Origin: Lachnospiraceae bacterium
GTDB lineage: Bacteria > Bacillota > Clostridia > Lachnospirales > Lachnospiraceae
Length of the DNA stretch: 64,000 nucleotides
Assembly: GCA_024698705.1 (NCBI GenBank)
Contig: JAILQX010000044.1
Span: 1-64,000 of the forward strand
Direction of reading: 5' to 3'
Position 1 is the stretch's first letter, and the number at the start of each line of letters is the position of its first letter. The notes beneath the pieces were generated by a model that had not been told where the DNA came from, did no database searches, and worked only from the letters and a program-made list of their open reading frames with translations. The position numbers and the translations under genes are program-made. Shown in pieces: positions 16,725-26,523 of this stretch.

Positions 16725-17558
16725 ATGAAATGTGCTAATTGCGGTGCTCAGATCGACATGAATTCAGAGGTCTGTCCTCATTGCGGGACGCCGATCAAGC
16801 AATTCGAAAAACACAGAAAGGATATGAGATTCTACAATCGTGCCTTTTGGAGAACGAGGGACACGGTAGTTGAGGAAAATAAGAATTTCAGCGGACTTAT
16901 GGCGAGGATCACTATCGTCGTCGTTATGATACTCATCATAATAGTACTGTTTGCATTGGCCGGAGAAGCGTATTCCATCAAACGTCACAGGATCATGAAA
17001 CAGATAGCAGCCAATCCGGAACCTTATATGCAGCAGATATTTGACATGGAGAAGGATCTGCAATTTGAAGAGCTGTATCAGTTTTCTGAAAGGAATCAAA
17101 TCACTTCATTGAACGGGGACGATAATTTCGCACAGTTTTATGCTGTATGTTCCATGGCTTCGGATTATCATTATATCACTGAGTGCATGGATGATCTTAT
17201 GTATGATATTTACTCGGACAGGTCTTATTACAATGATGAAAAGGAAAAGGATCTGCAGAGACTGATCGAGTATTATACCGAGTTTTTAGAAAGTTATAAA
17301 AATCAGAAGATAGATATTGACGTATTGCCCGAAGGCGACAAGGAGGGAAGAGGCTTCAGGGATGAAAGCTGTTACGCTCCCGAGCATCTTGAAGCAATGC
17401 GCAATATGAGAAAGACCATTGATGCCTATCTGGTGGCATATCTCGGTGTTCCGCAGGAAGAGATAGAAAAGTTTGACAGTATGTCGGGCAATAAGATCGG
17501 TGTAGTGATCGAGGATTCCGTTAAGGCGAAATTCTCTTCCGTAACTGAATGGGAGTGA
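16725..17558 (+). CDS. Zinc-ribbon single-pass membrane protein B (paralogue of A)
   Basis: About 277 residues from ATG 16725 (M-K-C-A-N-C-G). I prefer it to the ATG at 16716 because the upstream GGGGGATG matches the ribosome site of the preceding paralogue and gives better spacing. Cys4/Cys7 and C-P-H-C-G near 18-22 form a zinc ribbon; one membrane helix near 65-85; then a helical acidic domain. Function unknown. The final gene before a terminator at 17576. Confidence 0.7.
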   Translation: MKCANCGAQIDMNSEVCPHCGTPIKQFEKHRKDMRFYNRAFWRTRDTVVEENKNFSGLMARITIVVVMILIIIVLFALAGEAYSIKRHRIMKQIAANPEPYMQQIFDMEKDLQFEELYQFSERNQITSLNGDDNFAQFYAVCSMASDYHYITECMDDLMYDIYSDRSYYNDEKEKDLQRLIEYYTEFLESYKNQKIDIDVLPEGDKEGRGFRDESCYAPEHLEAMRNMRKTIDAYLVAYLGVPQEEIEKFDSMSGNKIGVVIEDSVKAKFSSVTEWE

Positions 17559-17575
17559 TGACAGCCGGCTTGATC

Positions 17576-17609
17576 AAAGCGAATCGTTTACACACGATTC
17601 GCTTTATTC
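17576..17609 (+). terminator. Rho-independent terminator
   Basis: Stem AAAGCGAATCG / CGATTCGCTTT around a short loop TTTACACA, followed by ATTCAAAT. Confidence 0.8.
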
Positions 17610-17629
17610 AAATATTAACGCATTGGTTA

Positions 17630-17658
17630 TTGACAGCTAACCGAACTGATGATATCAT
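17630..17658 (+). promoter_or_regulatory. Promoter of the enolase gene
   Basis: TTGACA at 17630-17635, 17-base spacer, TATCAT at 17653-17658. The spacing is optimal for a sigma-A promoter. Confidence 0.75.
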
Positions 17659-17665
17659 ACTAATT

Positions 17666-17681
17666 GTTAGTGCAAACTAAC
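17666..17681. promoter_or_regulatory. Palindromic operator-like site GTTAG-N6-CTAAC at the enolase start site
   Basis: GTTAGTGCAAACTAAC lies 7 bases after the -10 box, so it should cover the transcription start. The same format and the same 7-base gap occur at the flavodoxin promoter. It resembles DtxR/IdeR-type metal-repressor boxes but the regulator is not known. Confidence 0.6.
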
Positions 17682-17689
17682 TTGAATAA

Positions 17690-19096
<1,407 letters not shown>

Positions 19097-19125
19097 TCAG
19101 GTAACTCTTACAATATTGTCAATTG

Positions 19126-19157
19126 GGGCAGGTTGTTACATAACCTGCCCTTTTTTG
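19126..19157 (+). terminator. Terminator after enolase
   Basis: Stem GGGCAGGTT / AACCTGCCC with a 7-base loop and six T. Confidence 0.93.
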
Positions 19158-19304
19158 AAAAATATAATATAAATATATAACTTGCAAAGAAGTACTTGAG
19201 AAAGTAAACTATTATTGAGAAAGATGTAGCAGCCACTGCAGTCGGAACCGGAAGAACCGTAATGATGGGATAAAAGAATCGTATAACAGAATGGGAGCTA
19301 TGCT

Positions 19305-19781
19305 ATGGGGGAAAATACAAAAACGGGTCCAAAAGAAAAAAATAAAAAGATGAACACAGTCAAGCTTGTCTTCAATATCGTGATAGTGATACTCACGCTT
19401 ATCATGATCGTGGCCGGTGTGGGATGCATAATGGAATACAGGGATGCGTATACCTACAATAAACTTGATGAGAACAGTTTTTATTATCCAATGTCCAGCA
19501 AGAGATACAATGAACTTAATAATATCATTTATCGCGCAAGTTCTGATTCTTATCCCGAGTTTGACCAGTATCTGGCCGTTGCGGAATATTATAACAAAGA
19601 GAGAGAATATCTGGCACTTAAATACGTCGGGTCAGATTTGTCGGATATCGTAAAGCCCGACAGGGATGCATTTAAGAAAAGGGCAGGGGATATTGATTAC
19701 TGCCTTGATAATATAGATGCACATTTTGATAAGGCCATCAAGGGAGAATCTAACGTACAGGAGCAGGAACAGCCGGAGTGA
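19305..19781 (+). CDS. Small membrane protein, function unknown
   Basis: 158 residues. A lysine-rich start (K-N-K-K) precedes one hydrophobic helix at about 20-45, then a Tyr-rich helical domain that is probably extracytoplasmic. I recognise no family. A GGGAG lies near the start. The 150 bases between the enolase terminator and this gene hold no gene and no clear promoter. Confidence 0.55.
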   Translation: MGENTKTGPKEKNKKMNTVKLVFNIVIVILTLIMIVAGVGCIMEYRDAYTYNKLDENSFYYPMSSKRYNELNNIIYRASSDSYPEFDQYLAVAEYYNKEREYLALKYVGSDLSDIVKPDRDAFKKRAGDIDYCLDNIDAHFDKAIKGESNVQEQEQPE

Positions 19782-19801
19782 GTTCGGCATAGTATGATCT
19801 G

Positions 19802-20125
19802 TCAGAGAAACACGAACTGTATTAATAGCATGTAACATGCGGTGCCTGCTATGATACTTAAGAGCGTGTTTCTTTTCCATTTATGCAGGATCATTATCAA
19901 TGCGACGGATAGGAGTTCCGGGATCCCGTGGCTTCCTTCGAGCAGATCCACGTCTCTCAGGCAATAGATCACAAGCATTCCCATGATCGAGAATGGAAGT
20001 ACCTTTCCGAGATAGGTGATGAATTCAGGGGTTTTAGACGAACCGCCGAATACCAGAAAGGGCAGGAAACGAAGCGCGATCGTTACGGCTGCCATTATGA
20101 TTATCATGATCAGATCACGACTCAT
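19802..20125 (-). CDS. azlD: Branched-chain amino-acid exporter subunit AzlD
   Basis: 107 residues with three to four hydrophobic helices and the AzlD pattern (A-L-R-F-L-P-F in helix 1 and L-P-F-S-I-M-G-M-L-V in helix 2). With AzlC it forms an exporter of branched-chain amino acids or analogues in the membrane. It overlaps the end of azlC by 11 bases, so translation is coupled. No regulator gene lies nearby. Confidence 0.88.
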   Translation of the reverse strand: MSRDLIMIIIMAAVTIALRFLPFLVFGGSSKTPEFITYLGKVLPFSIMGMLVIYCLRDVDLLEGSHGIPELLSVALIMILHKWKRNTLLSIIAGTACYMLLIQFVFL

Positions 20126-20816
20126 GTGTTTCCTCCTTTGGGCGATATTTTTTTAGTACGGTGAGCATGACGGTTATCATGATCATAGCGGGTATAAGAA
20201 ATCTGTCACTGCCGAATATGATCAGTGATACGACAGAGCAGATCAATCCGGTCAGGGCGTAGATGTGGTCATGGTTTGTAAACCATTGTTCCGCGAGGAT
20301 CGTTACAAACAATGCCGTGAGTGCAAAATCTATTCCGGTCACATTGAAAGGGATGATCATTCCAAGCAATGAACCGAGTACACATCCTGTGATCCAGTAA
20401 CTCTGATCAAAGAGAGATACGCACAGATAATAAACGTTCTTTTTGTCATCGGGGATATCCTTCAGATCGCCGCATACCAGGGAATAGGTCTCGTCAGTGA
20501 GCGCAAAGATGAGATAAGGCCGGGCCTTACCTGAGTTTTTGTATCGGTCGACCATGGAAATACCGTAGAACAGATGTCTGCAGTTGACCATGAGGGTTGT
20601 GACGGCAACAGCTATGAGAGATGCCGATGTGCCCAGAAGATCCAGAGCGACATACTGCATAGAACCCGCATAGATCGTGGCACTCATAAGCAGTGACCAC
20701 AGTACGCCGTATCCTTTTGTATTGAGTATTATGCCAAAGCCGATCCCGAGAACGATATAGCCGGCCATTACGGGAAGGGTTGCTAAAAATGCTTTTTTTA
20801 TCATGTTCCCAATCAT
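20115..20816 (-). CDS. azlC: Branched-chain amino-acid exporter subunit AzlC
   Basis: 233 residues, about six to eight helices. P-V-M-A-G-Y-I-V-L-G-I-G-F-G near the N-terminus and the N-C-R-H-L-F-Y-G segment are AzlC hallmarks. Works with the overlapping AzlD. The start could also be the ATG 12 bases inside (20804); neither has a strong ribosome site. Confidence 0.9.
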   Translation of the reverse strand: MIGNMIKKAFLATLPVMAGYIVLGIGFGIILNTKGYGVLWSLLMSATIYAGSMQYVALDLLGTSASLIAVAVTTLMVNCRHLFYGISMVDRYKNSGKARPYLIFALTDETYSLVCGDLKDIPDDKKNVYYLCVSLFDQSYWITGCVLGSLLGMIIPFNVTGIDFALTALFVTILAEQWFTNHDHIYALTGLICSVVSLIIFGSDRFLIPAMIMITVMLTVLKKYRPKEETHES

Positions 20817-20910
20817 ATAACAAGTTGGGGGTTAAGGCAAGAGCCGGATGGATCGCGCCTTCATGAAATGAAATTTATATTGGCCTGGCTGAGTATAAAG
20901 AGGGGAGATA

Positions 20911-21582
20911 ATGGAGAAGATAGTTTCGCTGAAAGGGCATTACGTGAATGTCGCCGATATCAATTACGGCGGTTCGCAGAATTTCTTCAAAGAGAGAAAA
21001 GGAACCCTGAATAAGATGAAGGTGAAGGGCGGCTGCGGTATCGTTGCCCTGGCCGATACATTTGCATATCTTGAACACAGGACGGAGTTCAAAACCAAAG
21101 AGCAGTATATGAGATATTTTAACAGAGTCGCATTGACGGCTTTGTGGCTTCCCGCAGCGAGTGGTATGACGTTCATCCATGAGGAACTCGCTTTTATGTT
21201 CAGGTTGCTTGTGAAACGTTTGCCCTACGTCGCATTCTGGGGCTTCAGCAGAAGAAAGCTTTACAGCCGAATACGAGAAATGCTGGCGAATGACATTCCC
21301 GTGATACTCTGTATCCCACGTACCTACGGCGGAAGAAAGAAGGACAGGCTGCCGTTCTACAGGTATGATAAAGAGAGCGGGAAAATGAAATACATTGAGA
21401 GCACAAGCGGTCACTTCGTTGTCGTTACCGGACTGTACATACATGAAGGTAAACAGTGCATGAAGATTTCTTCCTGGGGCTGGAGTTATATCATGTATTA
21501 CGATGATTACATGAGATTCCTGAGGACTCATATCTGCGGACTGCTCGGAAATATCATGGTCGTACATAGGGTGAGAAAGTAA
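20911..21582 (+). CDS. C39/papain-like fold protein, cytosolic
   Basis: 223 residues. G-G-C-G at 40-43 supplies a candidate catalytic Cys42, G-H-F-V-V-V-T-G supplies a His in the position usual for C39-type peptidases, and S-W-G-W-S-Y-I-M-Y-Y-D-D-Y follows with an acidic residue. There is no signal peptide and no ABC transporter beside it, so it is not a bacteriocin processing peptidase in the usual sense. Peptidase activity is an inference. GGGGAGATA lies just before the ATG. The 5' neighbour azlC is divergent. Confidence 0.55.
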   Translation: MEKIVSLKGHYVNVADINYGGSQNFFKERKGTLNKMKVKGGCGIVALADTFAYLEHRTEFKTKEQYMRYFNRVALTALWLPAASGMTFIHEELAFMFRLLVKRLPYVAFWGFSRRKLYSRIREMLANDIPVILCIPRTYGGRKKDRLPFYRYDKESGKMKYIESTSGHFVVVTGLYIHEGKQCMKISSWGWSYIMYYDDYMRFLRTHICGLLGNIMVVHRVRK

Positions 21583-21639
21583 AAATCCTGACAAAAGTTT
21601 TTAAAAACCTTTTGATAAGAATTTGAACAACTTTAACAC

Positions 21640-21669
21640 TTGTTTCAAATGAACAAAAAGTGTTATTAT
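21640..21669 (+). promoter_or_regulatory. Probable promoter before the SCP2-like gene
   Basis: TTGTTT (21640-21645), 18-base spacer, TATTAT (21664-21669). Confidence 0.4.
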
Positions 21670-21716
21670 AGTATTGGAAGGAAAAACGTAATGTGCAAAG
21701 AAAGGCGGATTTCAAC

Positions 21717-22067
21717 ATGACATATGAAGAAATTGTTGATAAGGTTAGATTTACCTTTGAAAATGCGGATGCGAGGGAGATATTTGAACACATTGCGATT
21801 CAGGTCAACATCATGGGAGAAGGACAGGGAGCTTTTTACATTGAAGTTGCCGACAGGAGTGTTGTGGTTGAACCGTATGATTACTACGATAGGGACGGTC
21901 TTGTAACAGGTACGGGCGAAACTATGATCATGCTTGCCGAAGGAGGTATGAAGGTCGCCGAAGCTTTTGAGAAAGGATTGCTCACTTACGAAGGAAACAG
22001 AGATAAGCTGGCAACTATCCTTACACTTAAGATCAAGAAGTATTGCAAGAAAACAAAGAAAAAATAA
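21717..22067 (+). CDS. SCP2 sterol-carrier-like domain protein
   Basis: 116 residues from the ATG at 21717, which has AAAGGCGG nine bases upstream; a GTG further up at 21693 would swallow it. The protein matches single-domain SCP2-like proteins: a beta-strand core (G-A-F-Y-I-E-V, S-V-V-V-E-P-Y) and the T-G-T-G-E-T-M-I-M-L-A-E-G segment. Such small bacterial SCP2 proteins bind hydrophobic ligands; the role is not known. Ends directly at a terminator. Confidence 0.75.
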   Translation: MTYEEIVDKVRFTFENADAREIFEHIAIQVNIMGEGQGAFYIEVADRSVVVEPYDYYDRDGLVTGTGETMIMLAEGGMKVAEAFEKGLLTYEGNRDKLATILTLKIKKYCKKTKKK

Positions 22068-22092
22068 AAAAGCGCCGTGAGGCGCTTTTTTA
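22065..22092. terminator. Bidirectional terminator
   Basis: AAAAAAGCGCC GTGA GGCGCTTTTTT between convergent genes; A- and T-runs on both sides. Confidence 0.93.
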
Positions 22093-22115
22093 ATGTCCGT
22101 GTATCAGTGGCCGTA

Positions 22116-22361
22116 TCATTTCTTGCCTTTGATGAGATTGAAGATGGCAAGTACGACTACACCGCCGACAACAGCACTGATGAGCTGTCCGATGATATTG
22201 CTTGTCTTGAAACCGATGATGCCGAAAAGGAAGCTTCCGACAAAACCGCCTACGATACCGAGGATGATATTGATGAGTGTGCCGTTTGCCTTATGCATTA
22301 TAAGACTTGCGAGCCAGCCGGCAATACCACCTATAACAATTGATAATATAATTCCTAACAT
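22116..22361 (-). CDS. GlsB/YeaQ/YmgE family stress membrane protein
   Basis: 81 residues with three glycine-rich helices: G-G-I-A-G-W-L-A-S at the front, I-L-G-I-V-G-G-F-V-G in the middle and V-V-G-G-V-V-V-L-A-I at the end. This is the transglycosylase-associated (PF04226) family, small membrane proteins induced by stress, exact role unknown. A strong AGGAGG site precedes the ATG on the minus strand. Confidence 0.93.
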   Translation of the reverse strand: MLGIILSIVIGGIAGWLASLIMHKANGTLINIILGIVGGFVGSFLFGIIGFKTSNIIGQLISAVVGGVVVLAIFNLIKGKK

Positions 22362-22470
22362 GTTTATCCTCCTGAATTTATTTCCTTAACTATACCACAT
22401 ATTAAGTTTGATTTACAAATAAAACGGTGCGCCGATATTATTGCGCAGCATACTGTATGGTTTGTCGATA

Positions 22471-23976
22471 TTAAGGATTGGCTGAAAAATAATTATCCAA
22501 TCCGTCAGCTATTCCGGTGGCTATCTTCATCTGGTATTCATCCGTGGCCATCTTAAGATCTTCGTCCGGATTTGTCATATAACCCATTTCAACGATGGTG
22601 ACCGGAACAGTGCACCAGTTTATACCGCTCATGGTATCGGTTTCCCACACGCGTTCACGCTTGCAGCCTGTAACCGCGACCATGCTGTCCAGAACGCAGG
22701 TTGATAATTGTTTGCTCTGTGCGGCGAGATCGCCGTTATACGGATTTGAGGAAGTCTGACAGATCGTCATGGCACCGTTGGCGTTGGAGTTCTCACTGCC
22801 GTTGGCATGTATCCTTACAAATGCATCGGCGCCTGCGTTATTAGCGATCATTGCGCGTTCGCTGTTGCTTATATTTACGTCATTGTCAGTTCTTATCATC
22901 ACTACCCGGTAACCTCTGGACAGCAGGATATCACGCAGCTTCAGTGAAACACGGAGATTGAGTTCGTACTCGGTAAGACCGCTCGATACACCGGTGGTAC
23001 CTCCGGTCACCTTGGCTTTTGTGGTCGTTGCGCCGGGGCCTATCGGTTCCTGTTCATTGTTTCCTTTGCGCTGATGACCTGCATCTATGGCTACGATCTT
23101 TCCGTCGCCTGTGTTTGATGCGGCAGCTGTATCTGCAGCCGGTTCATTTGTATTTTCCGGGTTAGCGGTCTGTTCTTCGATCAGCTCCGCAAGTGTATCC
23201 ATTGTGATCCGGTCCTTATGGGTCCTGTCACAATAATATTTGTTCTTTACATCGCCGTTCGTGCAGACGAGGGTGTATTGATAAGATGAATCACGGAGCT
23301 TATCGCAAAATGCAATGAGTTGTGTGGCTTCTGATTCTGTCATTTTCCGGTTTTCGTCAATGACAACATTTAACATGAGATGAGTGTCATTCTCCGCAAG
23401 ATATTTTTCAATATCGTCCCGGGTGTAAGCACGGGAGACAGGCATATAGACAACGTCGTAGGAATCCAGAACAGATACCGGATTGTCGATGCGTATTTCT
23501 TCCAGTCCTTCCTCAAGCGCTTCGCACAGATAGAGTTTTGCAAAATCATCCGTGACTGTATTTTTGCCGCGGCTCAGGTATACACTGAAGTCTTCATTGA
23601 ATTCATTGCTGTGACACACGGCCTCGAATACGGTGTCGTTGTCGGCCTTCGATACCGAGTTGATCTTTATGTCTTCGGTGGTAAAGGCAGTGCCGTATCT
23701 TGCGTTCAACGCCTCGACCATGACATCAACAGCCGGCTCGGATTCATTTTTGGCGGCAGTCGGAGTAGTTGATGCGTTCTGAGCATCATTTGCTTTGTCT
23801 GTGTCACTTTGATCGGTGTTTTCCACTTTGTGCGCTGTTTCATTTGTAACAGACGTATCATCGGCTGAACCCGCTTTCACACAGGCACAAAGCACCGTGC
23901 ACATTATCAAAAGCATGGTGCATATTATGACAGTAAACCTGTTATACGGGATCGAACGGACGTTGTTTTGTTTCAT
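22471..23976 (-). CDS. N-acetylmuramoyl-L-alanine amidase (Amidase_3) with signal
   Basis: About 501 residues. Start at 23976 (M-K-Q-N-N) because AAAGGA lies 9 bases before it; the Met six codons earlier has no ribosome site. A hydrophobic signal ends in L-C-A-C, a possible but non-ideal lipobox. A low-complexity Thr/Asp/Asn stretch follows, then a domain of unknown type, and the C-terminal zinc amidase: A-G-H-Q, T-E-Y-E-L-N, R-I-H-A-N-G and V-E-M-G-Y-M-T-N carry the two His and two Glu that bind zinc and catalyse. It cuts the amide between MurNAc and L-Ala in peptidoglycan. Confidence 0.9.
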   Translation of the reverse strand: MKQNNVRSIPYNRFTVIICTMLLIMCTVLCACVKAGSADDTSVTNETAHKVENTDQSDTDKANDAQNASTTPTAAKNESEPAVDVMVEALNARYGTAFTTEDIKINSVSKADNDTVFEAVCHSNEFNEDFSVYLSRGKNTVTDDFAKLYLCEALEEGLEEIRIDNPVSVLDSYDVVYMPVSRAYTRDDIEKYLAENDTHLMLNVVIDENRKMTESEATQLIAFCDKLRDSSYQYTLVCTNGDVKNKYYCDRTHKDRITMDTLAELIEEQTANPENTNEPAADTAAASNTGDGKIVAIDAGHQRKGNNEQEPIGPGATTTKAKVTGGTTGVSSGLTEYELNLRVSLKLRDILLSRGYRVVMIRTDNDVNISNSERAMIANNAGADAFVRIHANGSENSNANGAMTICQTSSNPYNGDLAAQSKQLSTCVLDSMVAVTGCKRERVWETDTMSGINWCTVPVTIVEMGYMTNPDEDLKMATDEYQMKIATGIADGLDNYFSANP

Positions 23977-24095
23977 GTGTTTTGGTCCTTTCATTCATTT
24001 CAGATAATATCATATTTGGCGCCGTACAACAAACCGGGTATCATTTGGCAAGTCGGTGTGGTATACTTGTGTGAGGTTTCCGAAAGGAGTCGGAC

Positions 24096-24626
24096 ATGAG
24101 AAAAGTATTAAAATGCAAGTACTGCAACAAGAAGATCATGAGCTACGATTATCCGGTCCTTCAGGTCAGATACGGCAATCCGATCAGACGCTGTAAGAAA
24201 TGCAACGCGGAGTATCTGGATCCCAGATATAAGGAGATGGGGATAGAAGGCATCAAGGACAGTGATTTCAGTAAGGCATCGTTCACGGTCATGACCGTAA
24301 TAGGTGTCCTTATATTGGCGAGAGGCATATATCTGTTTGGAACTGAGCCGCTGGGGGCGAAGGAACTGAAACTGGTGATGCCGTTATTCTGGACGGGTGT
24401 AGGTATTTTCATGATCGTCGGCGGGATATTTGAACTTATAAGGATAAACAACGGAAGCAAACAGACCAAGTACTTAAGGATGTATGAAGAATCCTGCGAG
24501 AGACTTAAGGACGAGATATATGTTGAGAAGCTCTACAAACTCGGCTACGATCTGCCGGCAGGTTTTCTTAACAGGCCGGGCGGAGGCACCGCAGATGATG
24601 ACGCTGATATATTTGCAGGACATTGA
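24096..24626 (+). CDS. Zinc-ribbon membrane protein, function unknown
   Basis: 176 residues. C7-x2-C10 and C33-x2-C36 at the front form a zinc ribbon; two helices follow (about 62-82 and 92-115); the C-terminal third is a charged helix. AAGGAG lies 6-7 bases before the ATG. It belongs to the loose group of zinc-ribbon membrane proteins that recurs in this window. Confidence 0.65.
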   Translation: MRKVLKCKYCNKKIMSYDYPVLQVRYGNPIRRCKKCNAEYLDPRYKEMGIEGIKDSDFSKASFTVMTVIGVLILARGIYLFGTEPLGAKELKLVMPLFWTGVGIFMIVGGIFELIRINNGSKQTKYLRMYEESCERLKDEIYVEKLYKLGYDLPAGFLNRPGGGTADDDADIFAGH

Positions 24627-24691
24627 CGCAAGTTATACTGAAAAAAATACCGGCGATGACATAAAGGATATTGACATAAAGGAGATATGAC

Positions 24692-25282
24692 ATGAAAGAA
24701 CGTACGACAAAAATACTGGGTGCAATATTGCTTGTATTTTTTATCGGATATTTATCCGTGACAGGAATTATGGACCTTACCAATAAAAAGGACCTTATAA
24801 CGATCAAAGCGGACGCGGCGGTCAAAGTGCTTGAGGTTGAACACAGTATCAACGGTCTCATCCCGATGGGGAAGGATCATTATTATGCGGCAGTTGATGA
24901 AAAAGGGGAAATGTATCTCTTGAAGGCATCAAAGTCGTGGTATAAAAAGAACTTTGATCCGGCAACCTATGAAGCGCGGGGTGATGTCACTGTTACGGCG
25001 CTCAACAAGCGGATCGATGATTACGAGATCCGAGAAGAGATAGAGGACAGGATCGCTAAGATGGAAGGCATTACCCGGGGACAGGATGCGGGTTATTGCA
25101 TAATGCTTGATTACAAGATCAATGCGATCATAAAACTGGCTGTTGTCATTTCCGCACTCATATTGACGATAATGGTCATTTATATCAAAAAGAAAAACGG
25201 AGAAGTTGGCAAAGGCTTCATGACATTTGTTGTGATAACAGCATTTATTTTCGGTATATGTATCCTGATGGTTATTGAGTGA
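24692..25282 (+). CDS. Three-helix membrane protein, function unknown
   Basis: 196 residues. One helix near 8-26, an extracytoplasmic domain of about 110 residues (V-L-E-V-E-H-S-I-N-G-L-I-P-M-G-K-D-H-Y pattern), and two helices near 143-162 and 174-194. Similar layouts occur in uncharacterised Lachnospiraceae proteins. Preceded by AAAGGAGATATGAC, giving the start. Probably co-transcribed with the zinc-ribbon gene 65 bases upstream. Confidence 0.65.
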   Translation: MKERTTKILGAILLVFFIGYLSVTGIMDLTNKKDLITIKADAAVKVLEVEHSINGLIPMGKDHYYAAVDEKGEMYLLKASKSWYKKNFDPATYEARGDVTVTALNKRIDDYEIREEIEDRIAKMEGITRGQDAGYCIMLDYKINAIIKLAVVISALILTIMVIYIKKKNGEVGKGFMTFVVITAFIFGICILMVIE

Positions 25283-25315
25283 TGACCGCATACAAACCGG
25301 GTGAAAGGATAGGAT

Positions 25316-26374
25316 ATGAATCAGCATTCAAGATTTAATCTTCCCCTTTGTCTTGTGGTGGAAGAGGATGTATTTGGAAATGTGGACGAAGCAGTGCAGA
25401 GATATCTGCCCGAGATCAGGGGACAGAAGGCACTTATCATAACGGAGAAATTTCTTCATGACCTGTACGGTGATATAGTAGAGGAAATAGGAAATGATTT
25501 CGGAGGAGCCGAGGTTCTCGAAGTTGTAAATGCGGACTTCGATGAGGCTGTCGGTATGGCAAAGAAGATCTGCATCGACAATATAAAAGTCGTCATCGGC
25601 TTTGGAGGAGGACGTGTTCTTGATGTGGCAAAATATGCCGCATTTATAGGAAAGGCCGTCTATATCTGTCTGCCCACCAACCTTAGCAATGATTCGTTAG
25701 CCTCACCGTTTTCCGTACTGGGAACGGTCGGAAGCAACAGAAAGACTCTTGCCTGTAAGATACCGACCGCGATACTCGTGGATACGACGATGATACAGAA
25801 GGCACCTGTAACACAGACCATAGGCGGCATAGGCGATACCATTGCCAAATATACCGCTGTTTACGACTGGTCGCTTGCGGCAGAGGCTGAAGGCAAGCCC
25901 GTGGATGATTTTGCTTATTCGATCGCATGGATGTGTTACGACAGTGTGGCTCATTGTGACGAGAAATCCCTTACGAGCAAGAATTTCTTACGGATACTTG
26001 CAAGAGCACTTGTCATGGGCGGACTTGCGATGGAGATAGCGGGTTCATCGAGACCCTGCAGCGGCAGTGAGCATCTGTTCTGTCATGCGCTTGAAGAGTA
26101 TTATCCGCAGATAAAGATATCCCACGGATATGCGGTGGCACTCGGAAGCGTCGGTGCAGCCAATTTCCAGGGAAGAGATGACAGGAAAATGATAGAGGTA
26201 TGCAAGACCTACGGACTTGATCTGAATCCCGCGACCTACGGTATAGATAAGGATCTGTTTGCCGAGATCTGGTCAAGGGCGGCTTCCACAAGACCGGACA
26301 GGGTTACGATACTCAACAAGACGGACCTGAACCGCAAATGGCTGGATGAGATCTATGACCGCATGGCTGAGTAA
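25316..26374 (+). CDS. Iron-containing alcohol dehydrogenase family, glycerol-1-phosphate dehydrogenase-like (EgsA/AraM)
   Basis: 352 residues. The nucleotide-binding G-G-G-R-V-L-D-V-A-K-Y, the metal ligand Asp in G-G-I-G-D-T-I-A-K, and the two His ligands in S-G-S-E-H and S-H-G-Y place it with NAD(P)-dependent glycerol-1-phosphate dehydrogenases of Firmicutes (AraM/EgsA). The likely reaction is dihydroxyacetone phosphate to sn-glycerol-1-phosphate. The preference for phosphate substrate is inferred from family resemblance, not proven. It may be the end of a small plus-strand run; argG follows with its own promoter. Confidence 0.82.
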   Translation: MNQHSRFNLPLCLVVEEDVFGNVDEAVQRYLPEIRGQKALIITEKFLHDLYGDIVEEIGNDFGGAEVLEVVNADFDEAVGMAKKICIDNIKVVIGFGGGRVLDVAKYAAFIGKAVYICLPTNLSNDSLASPFSVLGTVGSNRKTLACKIPTAILVDTTMIQKAPVTQTIGGIGDTIAKYTAVYDWSLAAEAEGKPVDDFAYSIAWMCYDSVAHCDEKSLTSKNFLRILARALVMGGLAMEIAGSSRPCSGSEHLFCHALEEYYPQIKISHGYAVALGSVGAANFQGRDDRKMIEVCKTYGLDLNPATYGIDKDLFAEIWSRAASTRPDRVTILNKTDLNRKWLDEIYDRMAE

Positions 26375-26446
26375 GGGTTATGATCGGATGGTCCGGTGAG
26401 GAGGGCGCGAAGTCCGAAGATATTTCAATATATGCGAAAATTCATA

Positions 26447-26478
26447 CTTGAATAATATATATTCGAGTTGTATATTAT
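26447..26478 (+). promoter_or_regulatory. Promoter and inverted repeat upstream of argG
   Basis: TTGAAT (26448-26453), 17-base spacer, TATATT (26471-26476). An inverted repeat CTTGAAT-AATATAT-ATTCGAG (26447-26467) overlaps the -35 and spacer. TGAAT/ATTC half sites recall ArgR boxes, but the spacing (7) is not the standard 4, so the regulator is uncertain. Confidence 0.45.
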
Positions 26479-26523
26479 ACAAAGAAAAATGAATGTTGAT
26501 AATGCATTTAGGAGGATTATACA

